A stretch of DNA of 64,000 nt from Pseudomonas sp. HOU2 (GTDB lineage Bacteria; Pseudomonadota; Gammaproteobacteria; Pseudomonadales; Pseudomonadaceae): contig NZ_CP160398.1 in assembly GCF_040729435.1 (NCBI RefSeq), positions 1,488,001 through 1,552,000 on the forward strand, in the 5' to 3' direction. Below the pieces are notes generated by a model. It had not been told where the DNA came from. It did no database searches and saw only the letters and a list, made by a program, of their open reading frames with translations. The translations under genes and the position numbers were made by a program. Positions 50,262 to 61,021 of the stretch are shown piece after piece (position 1 is the first letter of the stretch; each line of letters starts with the position of its first letter).

Positions 50262-50900
50262 TCAGCTGCTCGGGGTTTCCGGGTCGCGCTTGCGCTTGTT
50301 GCCCATGCGCACGCCAATGTCCATCAGGAACTGGAAGAAACCTTCCTGATCTTCCAGCACATTGCTCCAGAACGGCGAGTGATACAGCGCCACCGCGCCG
50401 TGCACCAGCGCCCAGGACGCGCAGTAGTGGAAGTATGGCGGCACGTCTTCGAGCTTGCCTTCGCTGATCCGGCCCTTGATGAGCAAGGTCAGGCGTTCGA
50501 AGTTCGAGGCACGGATCTTGTGCAGCTCCTCGACCATTTCCGGCACCTGATTGCCTTTTACCACCTTCTCTTCGAGACGGTCGAACAGGCGATAGCGCTG
50601 CGGGTCGCGCATGCGGAATTCGAAGTAGGCACGGGACAGCGCTTCCTTGTCCTTGTCGACATCGGCCGAATGCAGCAGCTCGTTCAAATCACGCTCGTAA
50701 TCGAGCATCAGGCGCAGATAGATCTCGGCCTTGGATTTGAAATGCTTGTAGATCGTGCCTTTGCCGATACCCACGGCATCAGCAATCATCTCGACGGTGA
50801 CACTGTCTTCACCTTGTTCGAGGAACAGCTTGAGCGCGGTATCGAGAATTTCTTGCTCGCGGCGACGAAACTCACGGACCTTACGAGGTTCTTTGTGCAT
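50262..50900 (-). CDS. TetR family transcriptional regulator
   Basis: A 212-aa regulator. N-terminal helix-turn-helix at residues 15-60 (ILDTALKLFLEQGEDSVTVE and AVGIGKGTIYKHFKSK), then a helical ligand domain. The basic C-terminus GNKRKRDPETPSS is unusual. It occupies the position of PA2957 in P. aeruginosa, between moaA-side genes and rgsA/tatD. Target unknown. A small palindrome CGGATCATCCG (50965-50975) lies 65 bp upstream and could be its operator. Confidence 0.9.
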   Translation of the reverse strand: MHKEPRKVREFRRREQEILDTALKLFLEQGEDSVTVEMIADAVGIGKGTIYKHFKSKAEIYLRLMLDYERDLNELLHSADVDKDKEALSRAYFEFRMRDPQRYRLFDRLEEKVVKGNQVPEMVEELHKIRASNFERLTLLIKGRISEGKLEDVPPYFHYCASWALVHGAVALYHSPFWSNVLEDQEGFFQFLMDIGVRMGNKRKRDPETPSS

Positions 50901-50964
50901 AAGAAAAGGTCTGAAGGGTCAAAATTCGAAGCCGCGTATTATGCCTAACTTGCGCAAAAATGCA

Positions 50965-50975
50965 CGGATCATCCG
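50965..50975. promoter_or_regulatory. possible TetR-regulator operator
   Basis: CGGAT-C-ATCCG palindrome in the region upstream of the TetR gene. Short and unsupported by a second copy. Confidence 0.25.
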
Positions 50976-51114
50976 ACCATATCTGTGTTTCTTGTTCATT
51001 TTGCGAACGCTTGGGGCTCAATGAGAACTCAACTGAAGCGCCCGTATTCCAAATTTGTTTAAAAACCCCGACCGGCTAACTGGACTGAGCGCCAGACTGA
51101 TCAATACTTGAACT

Positions 51115-51231
51115 GTCGGCCGGCATCTCCCCCAAGTGCCGCGCCGGTAAAGGTACCAAGGGACCGCGTGCCTTTGTTTTACTCCTAATGGTCTTAACCC
51201 GGATTCACCCCCCAGAACCCGGGTTTTTTTT
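51115..51231 (+). ncRNA. rgsA: small RNA RgsA (P16)
   Basis: An sRNA of about 117 nt is implied by an RpoS-type -10 (CAATACT, 51102-51108) and a strong terminator at 51196-51231. The position, between the TetR gene and tatD, is that of RgsA in P. aeruginosa and P. fluorescens, where an RpoS-dependent RNA of about 120 nt affects oxidative-stress resistance. The interior has C-rich single-stranded stretches (GGCATCTCCCCCAAG) and an AAGG/CCTT-type helix. There is no ORF. The identification rests on synteny and length, not on an alignment. Confidence 0.75.
51196..51231 (+). terminator. intrinsic terminator of rgsA
   Basis: AACCCGG (51196-51202) pairs with CCGGGTT (51219-51225), followed by an unbroken T run to 51231; plus-strand oriented, which neither flanking minus-strand gene can use. 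Confidence 0.88.
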
Positions 51232-51276
51232 GCCTGCGATTTGGCGTAAATCCCTGTCATTTACGCCCACCGCGCT

Positions 51277-51362
51277 TGTAGGAGCTGCCGCAGGCTGCGA
51301 TCTTTTGATTTTGATTCTTTAAAAACAACATCAAAAGATCGCAGCCTTCGGCAGCTCCTACA
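51277..51362. repeat. REP pair, family C, overlapping the tatD 3' end
   Basis: Inverted family C units. The right-hand arm supplies the last bases of tatD: the TAG of TGTAGGAGCTGCC is the stop codon. Confidence 0.9.
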
Positions 51363-52149
51363 TGGCGGATTTAACACTCGCCAAGGGGAACAGGCGCTTG
51401 AAGTTCTCGGTGGTCTGCTCGGCAAACCGCTCGTAGTTTTCCCCACGCAGCATCGCCAGAAACTCCGCGACTTCGCGCACGTACTGCGGCAGGTTCGGCT
51501 TGCCGCGATACGGGATCGGCGCCAGATACGGTGAGTCGGTCTCCACCAGCAGGCGATCGGCCGGCACTTTGCTCGCCACGTCGCGCAGAGCGTCGGCGTT
51601 GCGGAAGGTGACAATGCCCGACAGGGAAATGTAATAACCCATGTCCAGCGCCGCTTTGGCCATGTCCCAGTCTTCGGTGAAGCAATGCAGCACACCAGCC
51701 TGGGGCAACGCCGCTTCTCGCAACAGCTCAAGGGTATCGGCACGGGCGCCACGGGTGTGGATGATCACCGGTTTGCCGGTCTGCTGCGCCGCTTGCAGAT
51801 GCAGGCGGAAGGATGCCTGCTGCAGCTCGGCGGCTTCCGGTTCGTAGTGGTAATCCAGACCGGTCTCACCGATCGCCACCACTTTCGGGTGATTGAGCTC
51901 CTGCAGCAGCCAGTCCAGCGCAGGCGCAGCGCCCGGTTGCACATCCAGCGGATGCACACCGACCGAGCAATCGACGTCGTCATAGCGTTCGGCGAGGGCT
52001 TTGACGTCGGCGGCGTTGTCGGCACTCACGCCGATGCACAGAAAGTGCCCTACCCCGCGCTGGCGAGCTGCAACGAGCGCAGCATCCAGCGAGCCGTCAT
52101 GGGCGGCGAGGTCGAGGCGATCAAGGTGACAATGGGAATCTACGAGCAT
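51358..52149 (-). CDS. TatD family metal-dependent hydrolase (YcfH-like)
   Basis: A 263-aa amidohydrolase-fold deoxyribonuclease. Metal ligands: LVDSHCHLD at the start, GETGLDYHYE, the mid IHTRGA and late VETDSPYLAPIPYRGK. TatD proteins have 3'-5' exonuclease activity in vitro and are linked to DNA repair. The order pilZ-tatD behind holB and tmk is conserved in pseudomonads. The final codons (KSAM-TAG) are at the edge of a REP arm, so the C-terminus may have been redefined by the repeat. Confidence 0.92.
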   Translation of the reverse strand: MLVDSHCHLDRLDLAAHDGSLDAALVAARQRGVGHFLCIGVSADNAADVKALAERYDDVDCSVGVHPLDVQPGAAPALDWLLQELNHPKVVAIGETGLDYHYEPEAAELQQASFRLHLQAAQQTGKPVIIHTRGARADTLELLREAALPQAGVLHCFTEDWDMAKAALDMGYYISLSGIVTFRNADALRDVASKVPADRLLVETDSPYLAPIPYRGKPNLPQYVREVAEFLAMLRGENYERFAEQTTENFKRLFPLASVKSAM

Positions 52150-52164
52150 AAAAGAGACTGCAAC

Positions 52165-52521
52165 TTACATCGTATGAGTGGGACGGTCGGACTTCAGTGC
52201 TCCGGCCAGATGGGTTTCGATGCGACTGCGGGCGGTGTTGTCGCCATCGTTGAATTGCACGCCGACGCCAGCTGCACGGTTGCCCTGGGCGCCTTTGGGG
52301 GTAATCCAGGCGACCTTGCCGGCCACCGGAATCTTCTCCGCCTCGTCCATCAGGTTCAGCAGCATGAACACCTCGTCGCCCAACTTGTAGCTCTTGTTGG
52401 TCGGGATGAACAAGCCACCGTTCTTGATGAACGGCATGTAGGCGGCGTACAGCACCGATTTGTCCTTGATCGTCAGGGACAGGATGCCGTTGCGCGGCCC
52501 GGGGCTGATGGCTTCATTCAT
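52165..52521 (-). CDS. pilZ: type IV pilus assembly protein PilZ
   Basis: A 118-aa single-domain PilZ protein, the same length as P. aeruginosa PilZ. It begins MNEAISPGPRNGILSLTIKD. Like the founding PilZ it lacks the RxxxR c-di-GMP motif at the N-terminus and instead interacts with PilB/FimX in other species. The ATG at 52521 has GGAGG five bases upstream. It lies between holB and tatD, as in P. aeruginosa. Confidence 0.93.
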   Translation of the reverse strand: MNEAISPGPRNGILSLTIKDKSVLYAAYMPFIKNGGLFIPTNKSYKLGDEVFMLLNLMDEAEKIPVAGKVAWITPKGAQGNRAAGVGVQFNDGDNTARSRIETHLAGALKSDRPTHTM

Positions 52522-52563
52522 GTTGACCTCCACTGCTGATGTTCAGAGTCTAGGTACACATTC

Positions 52564-54181
<1,618 letters not shown>

Positions 54182-54191
54182 TTAATCAAAG

Positions 54192-55388
54192 TCATTGCGC
54201 GTTTTGCGGTGCGGTCGCGCCGGGCTCGGCGGCAGGAGCCGGTGTCGGTGCAGGTTCCTGAGCGGGAACCTGTGGCAACGCTTCAGGTGCGGTATCCGGA
54301 GAGGCGGCAGGAATCGTGTCCTCCGTCGCCGTGGCCGGAGCGGCCGGCGCATTCGCCGGGGCCGGGCTGGAGCGATAATCGGCGCGGCGCTTGAGCTGGA
54401 ACTCGCGCACCGCGCTGTTGTGCGCATCCAGGTCATCGGAAAACACATGGCTACCGTCGCCACGAGCAACAAAATACAGACTGTTGCCTTCCACCGGATT
54501 CAGCGCGGCATGAATCGCCTCGCGGCCGACCATGGCAATCGGCGTCGGCGGCAATCCGGGAATCACATAGGTGTTGTAGGGTGTCGGCTCCTTGAGATGA
54601 GCACGGGTCAACTTGCCGGTGTAGCGATCGCCCAGGCCGTAGATCACGGTCGGGTCGGTTTGCAACTGCATGCCCAGCGCCATGCGGCGCACGAACACGC
54701 CGGCAATCTGCCCCCGCTCCTGCGGCACACCGGTTTCCTTTTCCACCAGCGAGGCCATGATCAGCGCCTGATAAGGTTCAGTGTACGGTGCATCGGCCGA
54801 GCGGTTCTCCCACTCCTTGGCCAACACTTCATCGAGACGATCATAGGCTTTCTTCAGCAAATCGACGTCGGAGAAACCCCGCACGAAGCGATAAGTGTCC
54901 GGGAAGAAGCGCCCCTCGGGGAACAATCCGCGATGACCGATTTTCTCCATCACCTCACTGTCGCTCAAACCCTTGAGGGTCTGCTCGATCTTTTCATCTT
55001 TGGCCAGTGCGGCGCGGACCTGGTGAAAATTCCAGCCCTCGACCAGCGTCAGGCTGTACTGCACCACTTCACCACGTTTCCACAAGTCGATCAGACCGTT
55101 GACAGTCATGCCCGGCTGCATGCGGTATTCACCACTATGGATCGGCGTGCCGGCCAGGTTGAAGCGCCAGTAGATGCGCAGCCAGAAGGCGTCCTTGATG
55201 ACTCCATCGGTTTCGAGTTCAAGGAAGGTACGGGTCGGCGTCGAGCCTTTCGGCACATCCAGCAGTTCTTCCTGCGTGATGTTCAGGGGCTGTTCCAGCG
55301 CCGAATGAATTTTCCAGGCGCTGGCGCCCATCAGCAGCCCTGCCAGAACCAGTCCGGTTTCCAGCAGCAGCAAGAGTTTACGTCTCAC
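54192..55388 (-). CDS. mltG: endolytic murein transglycosylase
   Basis: MltG (YceG) cuts nascent peptidoglycan in the periplasm near the inner membrane. The 398-aa protein has a single N-terminal helix (LLLLLETGLVLAGLLMGAS) and the YceG domain with catalytic Glu in ASLVEKETG, then LQTDPTVIYGLGD and PTPYNTYVIPGLPPTPIAM. Compared with the ~340-aa E. coli protein it has an extra Pro/Ala/Glu-rich tail of about 55 residues after REFQLKRRADYR. It starts three bases after the pabC stop. Confidence 0.94.
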   Translation of the reverse strand: MRRKLLLLLETGLVLAGLLMGASAWKIHSALEQPLNITQEELLDVPKGSTPTRTFLELETDGVIKDAFWLRIYWRFNLAGTPIHSGEYRMQPGMTVNGLIDLWKRGEVVQYSLTLVEGWNFHQVRAALAKDEKIEQTLKGLSDSEVMEKIGHRGLFPEGRFFPDTYRFVRGFSDVDLLKKAYDRLDEVLAKEWENRSADAPYTEPYQALIMASLVEKETGVPQERGQIAGVFVRRMALGMQLQTDPTVIYGLGDRYTGKLTRAHLKEPTPYNTYVIPGLPPTPIAMVGREAIHAALNPVEGNSLYFVARGDGSHVFSDDLDAHNSAVREFQLKRRADYRSSPAPANAPAAPATATEDTIPAASPDTAPEALPQVPAQEPAPTPAPAAEPGATAPQNAQ

Positions 55389-55391
55389 GAA

Positions 55392-56207
55392 TCAGGCATC
55401 CAGTAGCGCGCGGGCAATGGTTTGCAGTTTACGGGTGAGCGGGCCAACCGGCCAGCTCAGTGCAGCGTAGGCGCGTACCGGCCAGACGCCATACACGCTG
55501 TTGCAGATAAAGACTTCATCAGCCCATTGCAGCTGTTCGAGGCTGATGTCGGTGATTTGGCTGGGGATGGCCAATGATTCGGCCTGAAACAATATTTCAG
55601 CACGCATCACACCGGCCACGCCGCAGCGTTTCAGATCCGGGGTGATCAATACGCCGTCGCGCACCACAAACAGGTTGCTGAACACGCCCTCGATGACCCG
55701 ACCGGCCTGATCGAGCATCAAGCCCTCGGCGTGTTCGCTGTCGTGCCATTCGGCGCGGGCAAGTACTTGCTCCAGACGATTGAGATGCTTGAGCCCGGCC
55801 AGCAATGGCTGATTCGACAACCGCGTGACGCAGGGAAACAGACGCACGCCCTGCTCGCCATGCACGGCAGGATAAGCCGCAGGCGGGTTGCCTTGCAGAA
55901 TGCGCCGGCCCTGCGCCGCAGGATCGGGCGCATAGCCACGCAAGCCATCACCTCGGGTGAGGATCAGCTTGAGCACGCCCTCGCCCATTGCCGCGGCATA
56001 AGCCAGCAGCTCGCTGCGAACCAGTTCGATATCGGCCGAGATGGCCAGACGCGAGCAACCTTCGGCCAAACGCGTCAAATGACGCTCCAGCAATACCGGC
56101 TGGCCGCCGTGCACGGCAATGGTCTCGAACAGACCATCGCCGTAAGCCAGGCCGCGATCTTTCAGCGACAGAGCGTCAGCCGGTTGACCGTCGACCCAGC
56201 TGTCCAT
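55392..56207 (-). CDS. pabC: aminodeoxychorismate lyase
   Basis: Fold-type IV PLP enzyme that converts 4-amino-4-deoxychorismate to p-aminobenzoate for folate, 271 aa. The PLP Lys is in GLKHLNRLEQVLA, and EGLMLDQAGRVIEGVFSNLF is the typical late motif. The ATG at 56207 shares one base with the fabF stop (TGATG), so it is coupled to fabF. The TTG three bases upstream is not needed. The fabF-pabC-mltG-tmk-holB order is common to gamma-proteobacteria. Confidence 0.94.
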   Translation of the reverse strand: MDSWVDGQPADALSLKDRGLAYGDGLFETIAVHGGQPVLLERHLTRLAEGCSRLAISADIELVRSELLAYAAAMGEGVLKLILTRGDGLRGYAPDPAAQGRRILQGNPPAAYPAVHGEQGVRLFPCVTRLSNQPLLAGLKHLNRLEQVLARAEWHDSEHAEGLMLDQAGRVIEGVFSNLFVVRDGVLITPDLKRCGVAGVMRAEILFQAESLAIPSQITDISLEQLQWADEVFICNSVYGVWPVRAYAALSWPVGPLTRKLQTIARALLDA

Positions 56208-57451
56208 CAACCGGCGAACCGGCGGAATGCCAACGTGCCGTTGGTGCCGCCAAACCCGAAGGAGTTGGACAGTACGACGTCGATATCCATGTTGCGCGCA
56301 GTGTGCGGCACGAAGTCGAGATCGCAGCCTTCATCCGGCTCGTCGAGGTTGATGGTCGGCGGGGCCACCTGGCTATTGATCGCCAGCACACTGAAGATCG
56401 CCTCGACCGCGCCCGCCGCACCCAACAGGTGACCGGTCATCGACTTGGTGGAGCTGACCGCCAGGTTGTAGGCGTGATCACCGAACACGGTCTTGATCGC
56501 GTTGGCTTCGGCAAGGTCGCCGGCCGGGGTCGAGGTACCGTGGGCGTTGATGTACTGCACCTGGTCGATATTGATCTTCGCATCGCGCAGGGCATTGGTG
56601 ATGCAGCGCGCTGCACCAGCACCATCAGCGGGTGGCGACGTCATGTGGAACGCATCGCCACTGGTGCCAAAGCCGATCAGCTCGGCATAGATCGTCGCAC
56701 CACGGGCCTTGGCGTGCTCAAGTTCTTCGAGTACCAATGCACCGGCACCGTCAGACAACACGAAGCCATCACGGCCCTTGTCCCACGGACGACTGGCACG
56801 GGTCGGTTCGTCGTTGCGGGTCGACAGCGCACGGGACGCGCCGAAGCCGCCCATGCCCAGACCGCACGCGGCCATCTCGGCACCGCCGGCGATCATTACG
56901 TCGGCCTCGTCGTACATGATGTTGCGCGCGGCCATGCCAATGCAGTGCGTACCGGTGGTACAGGCAGTGGAAATGGCGTAGTTCGGCCCCTGTGCACCCA
57001 GATGGATGGAGAGAAAACCGGAAATCATATTGATGATCGAGCCTGGCACGAAGAAAGGCGAAATTCGACGCGGGCCCGTCTCATGCAGGGTACGGCTGGT
57101 TTCTTCGATGTTGGTCAGACCGCCGATGCCCGAGCCCATGGCCACGCCAATGCGCTCACGGTTGGCGTCGGTAACTTCCAGACCGGCGTTGCGAACAGCC
57201 TGAAAACCCGCGGCCAGACCGTACTGAATGAACAGGTCGAGCTTGCGTGCTTCCTTGACCGACAGGTATTCCTCGACATTGAAGCCCTTTACCGAGCCGC
57301 CAAAACGGGTGGAATAGGCAGAAAGGTCGGTGTGTTCGATCAGACCAATGCCACTGCGGCCAGCCAGAATGCCCTGCCAACTGCTCGGCACATCCGTGCC
57401 CAGTGGCGACAACATACCCATACCGGTGACTACGACGCGTCTACGCGACAC
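56207..57451 (-). CDS. fabF: beta-ketoacyl-ACP synthase II
   Basis: Elongating condensing enzyme of type II fatty-acid synthesis, 414 aa, the standard length. Catalytic Cys in [14 protein letters not shown] near residue 164, then His residues in [11 protein letters not shown] and [14 protein letters not shown] start at the GTG at 57451 ([14 protein letters not shown]), since GGAGAG lies 4 bases upstream and this matches the family; the open frame continues to 57484 without homology. It is separated from acpP by a terminator hairpin. Confidence 0.95.
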   Translation of the reverse strand: MSRRRVVVTGMGMLSPLGTDVPSSWQGILAGRSGIGLIEHTDLSAYSTRFGGSVKGFNVEEYLSVKEARKLDLFIQYGLAAGFQAVRNAGLEVTDANRERIGVAMGSGIGGLTNIEETSRTLHETGPRRISPFFVPGSIINMISGFLSIHLGAQGPNYAISTACTTGTHCIGMAARNIMYDEADVMIAGGAEMAACGLGMGGFGASRALSTRNDEPTRASRPWDKGRDGFVLSDGAGALVLEELEHAKARGATIYAELIGFGTSGDAFHMTSPPADGAGAARCITNALRDAKINIDQVQYINAHGTSTPAGDLAEANAIKTVFGDHAYNLAVSSTKSMTGHLLGAAGAVEAIFSVLAINSQVAPPTINLDEPDEGCDLDFVPHTARNMDIDVVLSNSFGFGGTNGTLAFRRFAG

Positions 57452-57495
57452 AGCACTCTCCTTTTTCAAATGACGACTTTGCATCAGGCCTAAAG

Positions 57496-57531
57496 AAAAA
57501 ACCGCACGCCATGATGGCAGTGCGGTTTTTC
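57496..57531 (-). terminator. intrinsic terminator of acpP
   Basis: AAAAACCGCAC / GTGCGGTTTTT perfect 11-bp stem between acpP and fabF; T-rich on both strands. It lets acpP be made in excess over fabF. Confidence 0.9.
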
Positions 57532-57559
57532 CATGACAGCAGACAACGATTACAAACTA

Positions 57560-57796
57560 TTACGCCTGGTGGCTAGTAACGTAGTCGATTGCAGCTTGTA
57601 CAGTAGTGATCTTCTCAGCTTCTTCGTCAGGGATTTCGGTCTCGAATTCCTCTTCCAGAGCCATCACCAGCTCAACGGTGTCAAGGGAGTCGGCACCCAG
57701 GTCTTCAACGAAGGAAGCAGTGTTGACCACTTCTTCTTCTTTAACGCCCAGTTGCTCGGCAACGATTTTCTTGACGCGCTCTTCGATGGTGCTCAT
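57560..57796 (-). CDS. acpP: acyl carrier protein
   Basis: A 78-aa acidic ACP. The phosphopantetheine Ser is in [19 protein letters not shown] (Ser near residue 37). [20 protein letters not shown] is the housekeeping start. AGGAG lies about 9 bases upstream. About 200 bp of AT-richer DNA separates it from fabG and must hold its own promoter; a strong terminator follows, so it is largely monocistronic. Confidence 0.97.
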   Translation of the reverse strand: MSTIEERVKKIVAEQLGVKEEEVVNTASFVEDLGADSLDTVELVMALEEEFETEIPDEEAEKITTVQAAIDYVTSHQA

Positions 57797-57992
57797 ACCT
57801 TGTTTTCACTCCTAATGGACAAATTCAGGCAGCTGGCCAGTGGGTAAGTGTATAGAAAGGCTTTTCAGCTTTTCAACTGAAAGCTTCACTCCTCAAACCC
57901 TGCGGCCCTCTGCCTATAAATAGATTGCAGCTTTATAACGGATTTTAGACAGCTCGTATGACATTTTTTTGAAGCAATCCGTCACATTTTAC

Positions 57993-58733
57993 TTACATGT
58001 ACATCCCACCGTTCACCGGGATTGTAGCCCCAGTGACGTATGCCGCACCGTCGGATGCAAGAAAAGCGACCACCGAAGCGATCTCTTGAGCTTGTCCCAG
58101 ACGGCCCAGCGGAATCTGCGTCTGCAAGGCTTCACGCTGTGCTTCCGGCAGTTCGCGGGTCATATCGGTGTCGATGAACCCTGGGGTTACCGAGTTGACC
58201 GTAATCGAACGCGAACCGACTTCACGCGCCATTGCACGGCTGAAACCTTCCAGACCGGCCTTGGCGGCTGCATAGTTTACTTGGCCTGCGTTGCCCATGG
58301 CACCCACCACCGAGCCAATACTGATAATTCGGCCCCAGCGCGCCTTGGTCATGCCACGCAAAACGCCCTTGGACAGGCGATAAAGACTGTTCAGGTTGGT
58401 ATCGATCACGTCGTACCATTCATCGTCTTTCATGCGCATCATCAGGTTATCGCGGGTGATGCCGGCATTATTGACCAGAATCGCCGGCGCGCCGAACTGC
58501 TCCTGAATGCTTGCGATCACGGCGGCAACGGATTCGTCGCTGGTGACGTTCAGTTCCAGACCGGTACCTTGAATGCCGTGCTCCTTGAGCGTGGCAGCAA
58601 TCGCCTCGGCACCCTTGGCGGAGGTCGCGGTGCCAACAACGATGGCGCCCTGACGACCCAGTTCCAGTGCGATAGCCTGGCCGATACCGCGGCTTGCACC
58701 GGTGACCAGTGCAACTTTACCTTGCAGACTCAT
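57993..58733 (-). CDS. fabG: 3-oxoacyl-ACP reductase
   Basis: NADPH-dependent SDR of fatty-acid synthesis, 246 aa. TGASRGIGQAIALELG near residues 12-27, NNAGITRDNLMMRM (family hallmark), catalytic Ser in IGSVVGAMGN and YAAAKAGLEG; the end is GATIPVNGGMYM. Start at 58733 (MSLQGKVALV). It follows fabD by 16 bases and precedes acpP. Confidence 0.96.
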   Translation of the reverse strand: MSLQGKVALVTGASRGIGQAIALELGRQGAIVVGTATSAKGAEAIAATLKEHGIQGTGLELNVTSDESVAAVIASIQEQFGAPAILVNNAGITRDNLMMRMKDDEWYDVIDTNLNSLYRLSKGVLRGMTKARWGRIISIGSVVGAMGNAGQVNYAAAKAGLEGFSRAMAREVGSRSITVNSVTPGFIDTDMTRELPEAQREALQTQIPLGRLGQAQEIASVVAFLASDGAAYVTGATIPVNGGMYM

Positions 58734-58749
58734 GCAAGTTTCTCCTGAT

Positions 58750-59688
58750 TCAGGCCAGCGCTGCACGGGCGGCAGCGAAAGCGTCTGGGGTATTGAGATT
58801 GGAAGTCGAAACGCCTTCGGCGCAACGTTTGTTCAGACCGGCCAGCACTTTGCCCGGGCCGCACTCGACCAGATTGGTCGCGCCTTTGGCAGCCAGGGTC
58901 TGAACCGATTCAACCCAACGAACGGGCTTGTACAGTTGTTCGAGCAGATCACGCTTGAGGGTGTCCAGATCAGCCGGCACTTGCGCGCTGACGTTCTGTA
59001 CCACCGGGATCTGCGGCGCCTGCCAGTCGATGGCGGCGATGGATTCGGCAAAGCGCTCGGCAGCCGGACGCATCAGCTCGCAGTGCGACGGCACGCTCAC
59101 CGGCAACGGCATGGCACGCTTGGCGCCACGGGCCTTGCAGCCTTCGATGGCACGCTCGACCGCAGCCTTGGCACCGGCAATCACTACCTGACCCGGCGAG
59201 TTGAAGTTCACCGCACTGACCACTTCGCCTTGCGCCGCTTCAGCGCAGGCTGCCAACACATCAGCGTCTTCCAGACCGAGGATGGCAGCCATGCCGCCCT
59301 GCCCGGCCGGAACGGCTTCCTGCATCAGCTGGCCACGGCGCTCAACGAGCTTCACCGCGTCCGCCAGGCTCAGGCTGCCGGCAGCAACCAGCGCGCTGTA
59401 TTCACCCAGGCTGTGACCGGCAACAAATGCCGGACGCGCGCCGCCTTCAGCCAGCCACAGACGCCACAGGGCGATCGAAGCGGTCAGAATGGCCGGTTGG
59501 GTTTTGTCGGTTTGATTGAGCAGCTCTTCCGGGCCCTGCTGGGTCAGTGCCCACAGGTCATAGCCCAGAGCCTCAGAGGCTTCTTTGAATGTTTCGAGGA
59601 TCAACGGATATTCCGCGCCCAGCTCGGCGAGCATGCCGAGGGACTGCGAACCCTGTCCTGGAAAGACGAATGCGAGGGAAGCAGACAT
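58750..59688 (-). CDS. fabD: malonyl-CoA:ACP transacylase
   Basis: Transfers malonyl groups to ACP; 312 aa. Oxyanion-hole motif FVFPGQGSQS at the start, catalytic Ser in VAGHSLGEYSAL, and His in SVPSHCELM. The ATG at 59688 (MSASLAFVF) has a GGGG-type ribosome-binding site; the longer frame to 59784 is upstream noise. plsX lies directly upstream: fabH, which sits between plsX and fabD in enteric bacteria, is absent. Confidence 0.96.
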   Translation of the reverse strand: MSASLAFVFPGQGSQSLGMLAELGAEYPLILETFKEASEALGYDLWALTQQGPEELLNQTDKTQPAILTASIALWRLWLAEGGARPAFVAGHSLGEYSALVAAGSLSLADAVKLVERRGQLMQEAVPAGQGGMAAILGLEDADVLAACAEAAQGEVVSAVNFNSPGQVVIAGAKAAVERAIEGCKARGAKRAMPLPVSVPSHCELMRPAAERFAESIAAIDWQAPQIPVVQNVSAQVPADLDTLKRDLLEQLYKPVRWVESVQTLAAKGATNLVECGPGKVLAGLNKRCAEGVSTSNLNTPDAFAAARAALA

Positions 59689-59810
59689 GTAACAAGCCCC
59701 TAATGATCTTGTCGTCGAAAATGACGTCCCGCTGGGGGACGCAAGAAACTGACAGTTGGATGGCCCTTTGAACCGGGCGGTCACATTTAAGCATTGTCCG
59801 ACGAAAACGC

Positions 59811-60821
59811 CTAAGACAACAGATCCTCCAGACGACCGTGGAGGCGCTCGGGCAAGTTCTCCTGAATCTCGATCAGCGCGCGCTGAATCGCGCTCTGAAA
59901 GCCCTGAACCCCGGCCGAACCGTGACTTTTCACCACGATACCCTGCAAGCCGAGGAAGCTTGCGCCGTTATGTCGCGCCGGCGCCAGATCAGCCTGCAGG
60001 CGCTTCATCAATGGCAGGGCCAAAGCACCTACCACGCGCGAAGCAAGGTTTTTCCTGAACAAGGCTTCGATGCGCGCGGCGATCATCGTCGCCAGCCCTT
60101 CGCTGGACTTGAGCAGGATATTGCCGACAAAACCGTCACAGACCACCACATCCGCCTCGCCGCGATACAGACCATCACCCTCGACAAAGCCGATGTAATT
60201 GATGCCACGCGCAGCCTGCAGCAAGGTCGCCGCCAGCTTGACCTGCTGATTGCCCTTGATGTCTTCGGTGCCGATATTCAGCAACGCGACGCGCGGCCGG
60301 GCGATGCCCAGCGTCTGCGCCGCCACCGACCCCATCACCGCGAACTGCAACAGATGCTCGGCGCTGCAATCGACGTTGGCGCCCAGGTCGAGCAACTGGC
60401 AATAGCCCTTCTGCGTCGGGATCGCCGCGACCATCGCCGGCCGATCAATCCCCGGCAAAGTCTTGAGCACGAAACGCGACAACGCCATCAACGCACCGGT
60501 ATTGCCGGCACTGACACAGGCCTGAGCCTTGCCGTCACGCACCAGTTCCAGGGCGACACGCATCGACGAGTCCGGCTTGCCACGCAAGGCCTGGGTCGGC
60601 TTTTCGTCCATGGTGATGACTTCAGACGCCGGGACAATCGTCAGGCGCGCGCGATCGGCAGCCGATTGGCCGTTGATCAGTTCTTCAAGTAGGGAGGGTT
60701 GACCGACGAGGGTCAGGTGCAGCGAGGGCGTAGCAGAAAGGCAAGCAAGGCTGGCCTGAACAATGCTGCGGGGACCGAAGTCCCCGCCCATTGCGTCAAT
60801 CGCGATGACTTGAGCAGACAA
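59811..60821 (-). CDS. plsX: phosphate acyltransferase
   Basis: Makes acyl-phosphate from acyl-ACP for phospholipid synthesis (PlsX/PlsY route), 336 aa. [20 protein letters not shown] at the start and [18 protein letters not shown] in the middle are the PlsX signatures. It starts 4 bases after the rpmF stop and precedes fabD by 122 bp. The order yceD-rpmF-plsX is conserved in gamma-proteobacteria. Confidence 0.96.
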   Translation of the reverse strand: MSAQVIAIDAMGGDFGPRSIVQASLACLSATPSLHLTLVGQPSLLEELINGQSAADRARLTIVPASEVITMDEKPTQALRGKPDSSMRVALELVRDGKAQACVSAGNTGALMALSRFVLKTLPGIDRPAMVAAIPTQKGYCQLLDLGANVDCSAEHLLQFAVMGSVAAQTLGIARPRVALLNIGTEDIKGNQQVKLAATLLQAARGINYIGFVEGDGLYRGEADVVVCDGFVGNILLKSSEGLATMIAARIEALFRKNLASRVVGALALPLMKRLQADLAPARHNGASFLGLQGIVVKSHGSAGVQGFQSAIQRALIEIQENLPERLHGRLEDLLS

Positions 60822-60825
60822 GTGA

Positions 60826-61008
60826 TTACTCGTCAGCGCCCTTGTCGATCACTTTACGGCCACGGTATACGCCTTCTGGCGATACGTGGTGACGCAGGTG
60901 AACTTCACCGGTGGTTTTTTCTACAGACAGGGTGCTAGCCTCGAGAGCGTCGTGCGAACGGCGCATGTCACGGGCAGAGCGGGATTTTTTGTTCTGCTGA
61001 ACAGCCAT
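60826..61008 (-). CDS. rpmF: 50S ribosomal protein L32
   Basis: A 60-aa basic ribosomal protein, [20 protein letters not shown], with [18 protein letters not shown] at the C-terminus. It lacks the four zinc Cys residues of the C+ form, as is usual in pseudomonads. It starts 13 bases after the yceD stop; AGGAG precedes the ATG. Confidence 0.97.
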
Positions 61009-61021
61009 AATTGATTAACTC

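Noticed and set aside
51018..51260. 80-codon minus-strand frame over the rgsA region
   Set aside because: It runs antisense through the sRNA terminator, begins without a ribosome-binding site and encodes nothing recognisable.
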